From Streptomyces pilosus (GTDB lineage Bacteria; Actinomycetota; Actinomycetes; Streptomycetales; Streptomycetaceae), in contig NZ_BMTU01000012.1 in NCBI RefSeq assembly GCF_014649835.1, positions 124,001 through 188,000 on the forward strand: DNA of 64,000 nt, read 5' to 3'. Both the position numbers and the translations under genes were made by a program. Below, one piece after another: positions 41,720-48,801 of the stretch; position 1 is the first letter of the stretch, and each line of letters begins with the position of its first letter. The notes under the pieces are model-generated. The model had not been told where the DNA came from and ran no database searches. It saw only the letters and a list, made by a program, of their open reading frames with translations.

Positions 41720-42649
41720 ATGACAGTGACCGTCCGCGATCTGCGCTCCGACGCGCCCGCCGACCTCGCGGGCTTCGCCCGCGTCCGGCAGGCCGCGCTG
41801 CCGTTCATCCTCGTCACCCCCGGTTCCCTGGCGCACGACCTGACCCAGCTGCACCCCGACGCCCACTACCGGCCCCTCGTGGCCGTGGCCGGCGGCGAGG
41901 TGATCGGCACCGCGCAGGTGCACCTGGCCCACGAGAGCTCCGAGCCGGGCCAGGGCAACCTCAACGTGTACGTCCATCCCGGGCACACCCGCCGGGGTGC
42001 CGGGACGCTGCTGGTCCGCGCCGCCGAGGAGCACCTGGCCGCGCACGGGGCGACGAAGCTGTTCGCGTGGGTGCTGGACCAGCCGGGCAACCGCGCCTTC
42101 GCCGAGGCGCACGGATACCGGGCGAGCCGCTCCGCCCACTTCCTCCGCCTGGACCTGGCGAACGGCACCCTGCCCCCGCTCCAGGACCCGCCGCCGGGTG
42201 TGGAGCTGCGCCCGGCGTCGGCCTTCGCCGCCGATCCGCGCCCGCTGTTCGAGCTGGACGCGGAGACGACGGCGGACGAGCCGAGCGACGTGGACACCGA
42301 GTTCACCGACTACGAGGCCTGGCTGGCGGAGACCTGGCGGCACCCGCTGTTCAGCGCCGAGCTGACCACGGTGGCGCTGGTCGACGGCCGGCCCGCCGCG
42401 TTCTCCGCGGCCCGGACGGACGGCGGCACCCGGTACGCCACGGGCATGACCGGCACCGCCCGCGCGCACCGGGGCCGGGGCCTGGCCAAGCTCGCCAAGA
42501 ACGACTCCCTGCATCGGGCCCGCGCGGCCGGGTACACGGAGGCGTTCACGGGCAACGACACCGGGAACGGGCCGATGATCGCGATCAACCGGTGGTTCGG
42601 CTACGAGATCTGCGGGACGGAGGTGCGGTATGTCCGCGAACCCGGCTGA
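41720..42649 (+). CDS. Double-domain GNAT acetyltransferase
   Basis: 309 residues with two GNAT folds. The first has the acetyl-CoA loop VYVHPGHTRRGAGTLLVRAA (about residues 88-107); the second has GTARAHRGRGLAKLAKNDSL and the terminal NRWFGYEICGTEVRYV. This layout resembles the Streptomyces mycothiol-synthase-like (MshD-like) and Eis-unrelated double GNATs; the substrate is unknown. Its last 20 bases overlap the DUF402 gene, so the two are coupled. Confidence 0.87.
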   Translation: MTVTVRDLRSDAPADLAGFARVRQAALPFILVTPGSLAHDLTQLHPDAHYRPLVAVAGGEVIGTAQVHLAHESSEPGQGNLNVYVHPGHTRRGAGTLLVRAAEEHLAAHGATKLFAWVLDQPGNRAFAEAHGYRASRSAHFLRLDLANGTLPPLQDPPPGVELRPASAFAADPRPLFELDAETTADEPSDVDTEFTDYEAWLAETWRHPLFSAELTTVALVDGRPAAFSAARTDGGTRYATGMTGTARAHRGRGLAKLAKNDSLHRARAAGYTEAFTGNDTGNGPMIAINRWFGYEICGTEVRYVREPG

Positions 42650-43130
42650 CGGACCGGCGCGGGTGGAGGTCGTCCTCGTCAAGGCGGGACGGATGAAGAT
42701 CCGCTACCCGGCCGAGCTGCTCGGCGACGACGGCACACGCGTCAGCGTGCGCGCCCCCTGGGCGGGACAGGGCGTGCGCGACTTCGGTTTCGTGCGCTTC
42801 GAGCCCGGTGACGTCTTCACGGAGCACTACTGGCGCGACCGGTGGTACTCCGTGAAGGAGGTCCGGACCTCCGGCGGCGCCCTCAAGGGGCACTACTGCG
42901 ACATCACCCGCCCGGCGGAGCTCTCCGGCGGCCGGCTGGTCGTGGAGGACCTCGACCTGGACCTGTGGGTCTCCGCGGACGGCACGGACGTGCGGCGGCT
43001 GGACGAGGACGAGTTCGCGGCGAGCGGTCTGCTCACCACGGATCCCGAGGCGGCGGCCGCCGCGGTGGCCGCCCTCGACGAGCTGGACGCCCGGGCCCGC
43101 GAGGACGGGATTGGCACGCTGCTCGCCTGA
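42630..43130 (+). CDS. DUF402 protein, possible nucleoside diphosphate phosphatase (FomD/Ntdp-like)
   Basis: 166 residues. The DUF402 pattern is present: VVLVKAGRMKIRYPAELLGD, FVRFEPGDVFTEHYWRDRWY, SVKEVRTSGGALKGHYCDIT and the acidic VEDLDLDLWVSADG, which bind divalent metal in the family. Characterised members hydrolyse nucleoside diphosphates (Ntdp) or CMP-phosphonate intermediates (FomD in fosfomycin synthesis). No phosphonate genes are near, so a housekeeping role is more likely. It overlaps the GNAT gene by 20 bp. Confidence 0.82.
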   Translation: MSANPADGPARVEVVLVKAGRMKIRYPAELLGDDGTRVSVRAPWAGQGVRDFGFVRFEPGDVFTEHYWRDRWYSVKEVRTSGGALKGHYCDITRPAELSGGRLVVEDLDLDLWVSADGTDVRRLDEDEFAASGLLTTDPEAAAAAVAALDELDARAREDGIGTLLA

Positions 43131-43140
43131 GGGCGGCGGC

Positions 43141-43761
43141 TCACCCGGGGACCGCGAGCACCGCGTACCGCTCGTCGTCCACCTCCCGGCCCCACAGCGC
43201 CGCGTCCCCGGACAGGCGCTCCACGCCCACCCGTCCGCCGAGCGGCGCGAGGAGGGCGGTGAGCAGGTCCGCCGGTATGCCGGCGGGGCTCACCGTCCCC
43301 CACACGCCCTCGACCAGGACGAGCCGCCCGCCCGGCCGCAGCAGGTCCCGCCAGTGCCGCAGCGCCCGTCCCGGCTCGGGCAGGGTCCACAGCACGTGCC
43401 GGACGAGGACGGCGTCGTAGCGCTCCTCGCCGACCGGCGGGGCGGCGGCGTCACCGAGGAGGAACACCGCGTCCCGTCCGGCGAGCTTCCGCCGGGCCAG
43501 CGCCACCATCGCCGGGGACCGGTCGACGCCGGTGACCCGGTGCCCCTGCTCGGCCGCCAGCAGCGACAGACTGCCGGTGCCGCAGCCGAGGTCGAGGACG
43601 TCCCCGGGCGGTCCGGGCAGCCAGGCGCGCAGGCGCGCGGCCCAGGCGGCGCGCACCCGCGGGTCGCGCAGCCCGTGGTCCGGCTCCTCGTCGAAGGCCG
43701 CGGCCCGCGCGTCCCAGTCGACACCGTCCGTGCCCGTACCGTCACTGCCGATCGTGGTCAT
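43141..43761 (-). CDS. Class I SAM-dependent methyltransferase
   Basis: 206 residues. Motif I is DVLDLGCGTGSLSLLAAEQG, motif II VTGVDRSPAMVALARRKLAG, post-II FLLGDAAAPP, and motif IV-like YDAVLVRHVLWTLPEPGRAL, RPGGRLVLVEG. It is a type-11-like small-molecule methyltransferase with unknown substrate. It is convergent with the DUF402 gene with a 10-bp gap, and a 138-bp region lies before the next features upstream. Confidence 0.9.
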   Translation of the reverse strand: MTTIGSDGTGTDGVDWDARAAAFDEEPDHGLRDPRVRAAWAARLRAWLPGPPGDVLDLGCGTGSLSLLAAEQGHRVTGVDRSPAMVALARRKLAGRDAVFLLGDAAAPPVGEERYDAVLVRHVLWTLPEPGRALRHWRDLLRPGGRLVLVEGVWGTVSPAGIPADLLTALLAPLGGRVGVERLSGDAALWGREVDDERYAVLAVPG

Positions 43762-43899
43762 GGGTCCACGGTGACACCTGCCACTGACAATCGATTCGTG
43801 ACCGCCGCCACAGACAGCCGGGGGCCGATGAGGAACTCTCCCCCGAAAGGTCTGCCTCCGTGAGAACGCGGAACCCGGTGGACCCCGAAGGAGGCAGTC

Positions 43900-44034
43900 A
43901 TGCGCCGTGTCACCGTGCAGAAGCCCCCGGGGAAGACGGATACCCGCCGGGTCCGTGAGGAGGCCGACGAGCGTCCCGCGGGACGACCCGAGGTTCGCAG
44001 GGACGTCGCCCGCACCTGGTGGCCCGACGGCTGA
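43900..44034 (+). CDS. Small ORF of 44 residues with a perfect ribosome site
   Basis: ATG 43900 follows GAAGGAGG at ideal spacing. The product starts MRRVTVQKPPGKTDTRRV and ends ARTWWPDG, is basic and soluble, and I do not recognise it. It runs antisense to the far C-terminal end of the GNAT pseudogene frame. The ribosome site and codon bias support it, but conservation would need checking. Confidence 0.45.
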   Translation: MRRVTVQKPPGKTDTRRVREEADERPAGRPEVRRDVARTWWPDG

Positions 44035-44532
44035 CCGCCCCCGCGCCGGCCTCGGTCCGCTTGCGGTAGTGGATCCGGTCGTGGGGCCCGGTGGCCCCGC
44101 GCTCGACGGCCTCGTGGCCGGACTTCGGGTGGATCCGCTGGTTCTCCCCCATCAGCGCGTTCGTGAAGAGCCTGACCTCGGGCAGCCGGAGCGCGCGGGC
44201 GCGGGCCTCCACGAACTCCAGCAGCCGCCGTCCCGCCCCGGTGCCCCGCGCCTCGGGGAGGACGGCGACGGTGTCCAGGTACAGGTGGTCCCCGCGCGGC
44301 TCGACCACGACCAGGCCGGTCACCCGCGCGGGGCCCGCCGCGTCTCCCGTCGGCGTCTCCGCCCGAACACCCGGCCCGCGGCCACGTTCGCCGCGTGGTC
44401 CGCCTCCATGGGCACGGATACCAGCCCGATGCGCGCGATGTGGGGCCGGAAGGCCGCGTCGACCACCTTCCGCACGCCGGGGACGCCGGCGGGGACGGCC
44501 GGGCGGATCCGCACGTCTGTCGTGCCGCGCAC
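43910..44532 (-). pseudogene. GNAT acetyltransferase broken by a frameshift near 44366
   Basis: The N-terminal part reads from GTG 44532 (VRIRPAVPAGVPGVRKVVDA, then HAANVAAGRVF) in one frame. The expected continuation, ARVTGLVVVEPRGDHLYLDT and VAVLPEARGTGAGRRLLEFV with the acetyl-CoA loop, then LPEVRLFTNALMGENQRIHP, is in another frame. The switch is near 44366 where removing two T bases or adding one base restores AAGRVRAETPTGD. The first frame would stop at 44320. A sequencing error cannot be excluded. The downstream frame runs on to 43910, well past the normal GNAT end near 44040. Confidence 0.65.
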
Positions 44533-44704
44533 GGTACCTACCTGATCCCAGCCTGAGCACTCCCTTAACGCGGCCATAAGGATCTCCCTCCGGGGCCTTC
44601 GGCAGGCGATTCCACGGTTCCCCGCGGCTAGTTTCTGAGCCACCCCACGGGATCCACCCCCGGACATCTTCCGGGGACCACCGCTGTCGAGGAGTTGCTG
44701 CCCC

Positions 44705-45763
44705 ATGTCCGCACGCCGCAAGGCCGCTGTCGCCGCCGTCGGTCTCGTCCCGCTCGCCCTGACCGGGCTGTCCGCCACGCCGGCGTCCGCGCACGGTTCG
44801 ATGGGCGACCCGGTCAGCCGGGTCGCGCAGTGCTACGCCGAGGGCCCGGAGAGCCCCGCCTCGGCGGCGTGCAGGGCGGCGGTCGCGGCCGGTGGTACCC
44901 AGGCGCTCTACGACTGGAACGGCGTCCGTATCGGTGACGCGGGCGGACGCCACCAGGAGCTCATCGCCGACGGCAGGCTGTGCAGCGCCGGCAACGAGGC
45001 GTTCAAGGGCCTCGACCTGGCCCGCGCCGACTGGCCGGCGACGAGCGTGAGCAGCGGCTCGTACACCTTCAAGTACCGTGTGACGGCCCCGCACAAGGGG
45101 ACGTTCAAGGTGTACATCACCAAGCCCGGCTACGACCCGTCGCAGCCCCTGGCCTGGGACGACCTGGACCTGGCGAACCCGGTGGCGACCTCCACCGACC
45201 CGGCCGCGTCGGGCGGCTTCTACACGTTCGGCGGGACCCTCCCCGAGCGCTCCGGCAAGCAGCTGCTGTACGCGGTGTGGCAGCGGTCGGACAGCCCGGA
45301 GGCGTTCTACTCGTGCTCGGACGTCACCTTCGGCGGCGGGTCCCAGGCGGGCGGCGGGTCCCCGGCGGGCGGGGACGCGGCCGGCGGTGAGACCTCCGGC
45401 TCCGGCGACACCCCCGGGGAGGCGGCGGTCCCGGCGCCGACGGCCTCCGCCCCGTCCGAGGAGCAGATCAAGGACGGCGCAGGGAAGTCGACCATCGAGA
45501 ACCACGGGCACGGCGACGACGACCCCGGCACCTCGGCGAAGCCGGTGGCGGCGGGCGGCGGGCCGGCCCAGGACGCCACCGGGGACACGGACACCCCCAA
45601 CCAGCCCAAGGCGGCCGGGGCCTCGCAGAACCTCGCGGAGACCGGTGGTGACTCCCGCACGCCCTACCTGATGATCGGCGGTGCCGCGGCGCTCGCGCTG
45701 GGCTCCGCGGCGCTGTTCGCCTCCGGGCGGCGGCGCACGGCGGCCGCGCGGCACGGCCGCTGA
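44705..45763 (+). CDS. AA10 lytic polysaccharide monooxygenase, sortase-anchored
   Basis: 352 residues. The signal peptide ends ASA|HGSMGDP, leaving mature His1 (His30), and His130 in VTAPHKGTFKVYITKPGYD is the second histidine of the copper brace; DDLDLANP follows as in the family. These enzymes oxidatively cut chitin or cellulose-like glycans. After the catalytic domain is a Gly/Ser/Thr-rich linker, then LAETG (310-314), a hydrophobic helix and a basic tail, the LAXTG signal of class E sortases. The enzyme is therefore cell-wall bound, not free. As I recall, such an LPMO helps deposit glycans at hyphal tips in S. coelicolor. Confidence 0.93.
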   Translation: MSARRKAAVAAVGLVPLALTGLSATPASAHGSMGDPVSRVAQCYAEGPESPASAACRAAVAAGGTQALYDWNGVRIGDAGGRHQELIADGRLCSAGNEAFKGLDLARADWPATSVSSGSYTFKYRVTAPHKGTFKVYITKPGYDPSQPLAWDDLDLANPVATSTDPAASGGFYTFGGTLPERSGKQLLYAVWQRSDSPEAFYSCSDVTFGGGSQAGGGSPAGGDAAGGETSGSGDTPGEAAVPAPTASAPSEEQIKDGAGKSTIENHGHGDDDPGTSAKPVAAGGGPAQDATGDTDTPNQPKAAGASQNLAETGGDSRTPYLMIGGAAALALGSAALFASGRRRTAAARHGR

Positions 45764-45769
45764 CGGACT

Positions 45770-45810
45770 CGGGGGCCCTGTCCGGCGGCTCAGGCCGGAC
45801 AGGGCCCCCG
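45770..45810. terminator. Bidirectional hairpin between LPMO and lipase genes
   Basis: A perfect 16-bp stem (left 45770-45785, right 45795-45810) with a 9-base loop, six bases after the LPMO stop and six before the lipase stop. It serves both convergent genes. Confidence 0.88.
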
Positions 45811-45816
45811 CACGTG

Positions 45817-46680
45817 TCAGCTGAACACCGAGGCGCAGGTGGTGGGTTTCGCGCGGGCCGGATCGAGGGCGTTGGCCACCTCGTGGAAGACGATCCGGTC
45901 GAACAGCCCGACCGCCAGGTGCTCGGACAGGTCGACCGGACATAGGTCCTGGAGCAGCACGTTGCGCACGTTCGGCCCGGTCAGGAAGGAGCTGCGGTAC
46001 GGGGTGACGACCTGGTCGTAGCGGGTGGCGATGACGGTGTAGCGGACACCGGGCACGGTGTCGCCGCCCGCGTTGAGCCGGGTGAGGAAGTCGGAGCCGG
46101 CGACCTGGTCGGCGAGGGCGGGGGTGGCCTCGCTCAGCAGGTCCTCGGCGCCGGGGAAGTACGGCAGCAGCGCGGTGAGTCCGCCGAGCGTGGTGCCGTG
46201 GTTGCTGGGCGCGATGCCGACCAGGGCGTTCACCTCGGCCGCTCCGCCGAGGAACTTGAGGTAGTGGCGCGGCATCATGCCGCCCTGGGAGTGGCCCACG
46301 AGGTCGGCCTCGTCGGCACCGGTCGCGGCGAGCACCTTGTCGACGAAGGCGTCGAGCTGTTCGGCGGACTTTTCGACGGGGCCGAGACCGTGGAAGAAGG
46401 GGACACCGGGGAGCTGCCCGTAGTCGAGGGAGTAGACGCAGTAGCCGCGGTGCTTCAGGTAAGGCGCGAGGCCCAGCCAGTTGTCGACGGAGTTGCCGAG
46501 GGTGCCGTGGACCAGGACGACGGGGCGGGGGTGGGCGGCGGAGGGCACGCACGTGTAGTCGTTCCAGCCCGAGCTGGGTGCGGCGGCGGCCCGGGCGCTC
46601 GCGGCGGAGGGGACGGTGACGGCCGCGGCGGCCAGGAGGAACGCCGCCAGCGGTCTGAGCACCCGCTTCCAGTGCAGCAT
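45817..46680 (-). CDS. Secreted alpha/beta-hydrolase lipase
   Basis: 287 residues from ATG 46680. The signal peptide is PLAAFLLAAAAVTVPSAASA. The hydrolase fold is marked by PRPVVLVHGTLGNSVDNWLG (oxyanion HG), LVGHSQGGMMPRHYLKF with the nucleophile Ser in GHSQGG, and Cys residues that likely form disulphides. It resembles the Streptomyces/Cutibacterium-type extracellular triacylglycerol lipases. The 313-codon open frame starts in the promoter, so the shorter start is preferred. It is convergent with the LPMO gene. Confidence 0.9.
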   Translation of the reverse strand: MLHWKRVLRPLAAFLLAAAAVTVPSAASARAAAAPSSGWNDYTCVPSAAHPRPVVLVHGTLGNSVDNWLGLAPYLKHRGYCVYSLDYGQLPGVPFFHGLGPVEKSAEQLDAFVDKVLAATGADEADLVGHSQGGMMPRHYLKFLGGAAEVNALVGIAPSNHGTTLGGLTALLPYFPGAEDLLSEATPALADQVAGSDFLTRLNAGGDTVPGVRYTVIATRYDQVVTPYRSSFLTGPNVRNVLLQDLCPVDLSEHLAVGLFDRIVFHEVANALDPARAKPTTCASVFS

Positions 46681-46855
46681 CGTGTGATCTCCTTGCGGGT
46701 CAAGGGGGAAGGGTGGGGTCCTACGCCCTGTGATCCGGATCACGAGGATGCTGTTCACTCGTCAAGTTACGGGCGAGTAGCCGCCGGAGTAAGTTACGGG
46801 TCGGCAAAAACTTCCGACACTCCCCCACACCCGGCCACCGCCGGGTGATAGTGCG

Positions 46856-47308
46856 TCACCAAGCGGGACGAATCGGCCCGCCGGGGACGATGCGCGGCAA
46901 CGACGCGCGCAGCGCCCGCAGTTCCGGCTCCCCCAGCACCTCACCCCAGGCCCGCACCGCCTCCGCCGCCGCCTCCTCGGCCGCCCGGGTGCAGGCCCAC
47001 CCCTCCTCGGTCAGCACCACCAGCCGCGCCCGCGCGTCCCCGGGGTGCGGGCGCCGCTCGGCGTACCCCTTGCGCACCAGCTCGTCGACGAGCTGGCTCG
47101 CGGCCTGTTTGGTCACCCCCAAATGGGCCGCCAGGTCGGTGACCGTCGCACCGTCCGGGGCGAGCCGGGTGAAGGCGAAGCCGTGCGCGGGCCGCAGCCC
47201 CTCGAACCCGCGGGCGGCCACCCCCTCATGGATGCGCCGGGTGAGGTCTCCGGCGACGGCGAGCAGGGCGGCGGACAGGGCCATGGCCTCGGAGTTCTGC
47301 ACCAGCAC
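46856..47308 (-). CDS. MarR family regulator, likely repressor of the cupin gene
   Basis: 150 residues from GTG 47308, which has AAGGTG eight bases upstream; the longer frame to 47356 would begin inside the operator array. The winged helix is FAFTRLAPDGATVTDLAAHL, GVTKQAASQLVDELVRKGYA, ERRPHPGDARARLVVLTEEG. It is divergent from a cupin gene across a 75-bp gap containing three palindromes spaced exactly 21 bp apart, so tight auto- and cross-regulation is very likely. The ligand is unknown. Confidence 0.9.
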   Translation of the reverse strand: MLVQNSEAMALSAALLAVAGDLTRRIHEGVAARGFEGLRPAHGFAFTRLAPDGATVTDLAAHLGVTKQAASQLVDELVRKGYAERRPHPGDARARLVVLTEEGWACTRAAEEAAAEAVRAWGEVLGEPELRALRASLPRIVPGGPIRPAW

Positions 47309-47310
47309 AT

Positions 47311-47365
47311 TCAAGCACCTTGACGAAATGGTCAAGCTGCTTGAGTATATGGTCAACCTACTTGA
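47311..47365. promoter_or_regulatory. Three helically phased MarR operators
   Basis: Palindromes TCAAGCACCTTGA (47311-47323), TCAAGCTGCTTGA (47332-47344) and TCAACCTACTTGA (47353-47365) have centres at 47317, 47338 and 47359, exactly 21 bp apart, two helical turns. They fill most of the space between marR and the cupin gene. Confidence 0.85.
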
Positions 47366-47383
47366 CCATCAGGAGGAGCCCTC

Positions 47384-47758
47384 ATGCCCGTCGTCCGCCC
47401 GTCCGAAGCCGTCGTCCACGAGATGCACGGCGTCCGCTTCGTCTCGCACGCCGCCCCCTCGACCGGCAGCAGGGAGCTGTGCGCCTGGCGGGGCGAGATT
47501 CCCGGCGGGACCCGGGCGCCCGCGCACACCGTCAGCCGGGAGGAGATCCTCCACCTGCTCGACGGCGAACTGCTGATCACCCTCGACGGCACGCGGCACC
47601 GGGTCACCGCCGGCGACACGGTGATCGTCCACCCCGGCGCGACCCTCGCCGTCGAGAACCCGGCCGACGAGATCGCCGTCTCCTGGGTCACCACCTCCCA
47701 CGGCCTGGAGGCGACCCTGGCCGACGGCACGCGCATCGTGCCGCCGTGGGCCGGCTGA
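47384..47758 (+). CDS. Cupin domain protein
   Basis: 124 residues forming one cupin barrel: cupin motif 1 is PAHTVSREEILHLLDGELLI and motif 2 VTAGDTVIVHPGATLAVENP. The usual metal ligands are reduced (His, Glu in motif 1, His in motif 2 are present: H48-like, E-E, H). It may bind or isomerise a small molecule or act as a sensor. AGGAGG precedes ATG 47384. It is controlled in all likelihood by the divergent MarR. It ends 2 bp from the convergent imuB gene. Confidence 0.85.
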   Translation: MPVVRPSEAVVHEMHGVRFVSHAAPSTGSRELCAWRGEIPGGTRAPAHTVSREEILHLLDGELLITLDGTRHRVTAGDTVIVHPGATLAVENPADEIAVSWVTTSHGLEATLADGTRIVPPWAG

Positions 47759-47760
47759 GG

Positions 47761-48801
47761 CTAGGCGGCCAGCGTGCCCGGCATCACGGCGCGGGGGCCG
47801 AACTTCGCCCGCGCCCGGTCCGCGACCTCCTCGATCCTGCGCACCTTCTCGTCCACCGGGTCGAAGGTGAGCTGGTGGGAGGCCCGCTCGGCGGGGGCGA
47901 GGCCCTCCGCGCGCAACGCGATCGCGCGGACCCGGGCGCGCTGGAGGCCGAGCGCCTCGTACATGCCGTACGCCACCGTGGTGAGCGCGGGCGAGTGGGC
48001 GGTCGGTTCGGGGAGGGTGCGGGTGCGGGTGGTGGCGTCGGGGGTCCCCCCGCTCGGGCCCGGCCGGGAGTGCGGGAGGCCGGCGTAGCGCACGGTGAGC
48101 GTGAGGCTCCGGCAGACCTGGTCGAGGGCGCGCAGCCGGCCGCCCAGTTCCTCCGCGGCGGAGAGCAGGGCCCGGCGGTGCCGGCCGGGGTCCAGTTCGT
48201 CGCGGGTGAAGGGGCGTTCGGTCGCCAGGAGGGTGGTGCCCCCGCCCGGGCGGAGCCGGGAGTGGGGGAGGGAGACGGCGTCGGGGACGACCCGGCCGCG
48301 GTCCATGCCGTTCGCCTTCTCGTGCAGTTCCCGCCCGGCCCTCGCGCCCACCAGCCGCTGGAGCGTGGACAGCGGGGCGGCGGCGACCCGGCCGAGGGTG
48401 TCGAGGCCGTACTCGCACAGGGTGCGGGCGGTCCTGGTGCCGACGCCGGGCAGCGCGACGACGGGCTGGCCGGCGAGGAACTCCCGCACCTCCTCCGCGG
48501 CCACCGCGCGGGTCCGCCCCGGCCGGGCGTCCCGCTGGGCCATGCGGGCCAGCATCGGGCCCGGCCCGGCGCCGATCACGCAGTCGACGCCGTGCAGGGC
48601 GAGGGCACGCACCCGGATCACCGAGGCCAGTTCGAGGGCGGTGCGTCCGAAGTACCGTTCGGCGCCGCGCAGATCGGCCAGCGCCCCGTCCGGCGGCAGG
48701 GCCTGCACGACGGGGGTGAACCCCTCCAGCAGGCCGAGCAGCCCCGGCAGGGCCGTCTCGTACATCGGAGGCAGCTGGAAACGTACGCAGAGAACGGTCA
48801 T
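47761..48801 (-). CDS. imuB: Y-family polymerase-like protein, ImuB type (probably catalytically inactive)
   Basis: 346 residues. The fold follows Y-family polymerases: palm (ALADLRGAERYFG), thumb (GVGTRTARTLCEYGLDTLGR) and little-finger regions (RSLTLTVRYAG, LRAEGLAPAERASHQLTFDP). The first motif reads VLCVRFQLPPMYETALPG, so the metal-binding Asp found in active enzymes is missing, as in ImuB, which acts as a bridge to DnaE2. The ATG overlaps the dnaE2 stop by four bases, so it is translationally coupled to dnaE2. No imuA-prime gene is in the window. Confidence 0.85.
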   Translation of the reverse strand: MTVLCVRFQLPPMYETALPGLLGLLEGFTPVVQALPPDGALADLRGAERYFGRTALELASVIRVRALALHGVDCVIGAGPGPMLARMAQRDARPGRTRAVAAEEVREFLAGQPVVALPGVGTRTARTLCEYGLDTLGRVAAAPLSTLQRLVGARAGRELHEKANGMDRGRVVPDAVSLPHSRLRPGGGTTLLATERPFTRDELDPGRHRRALLSAAEELGGRLRALDQVCRSLTLTVRYAGLPHSRPGPSGGTPDATTRTRTLPEPTAHSPALTTVAYGMYEALGLQRARVRAIALRAEGLAPAERASHQLTFDPVDEKVRRIEEVADRARAKFGPRAVMPGTLAA

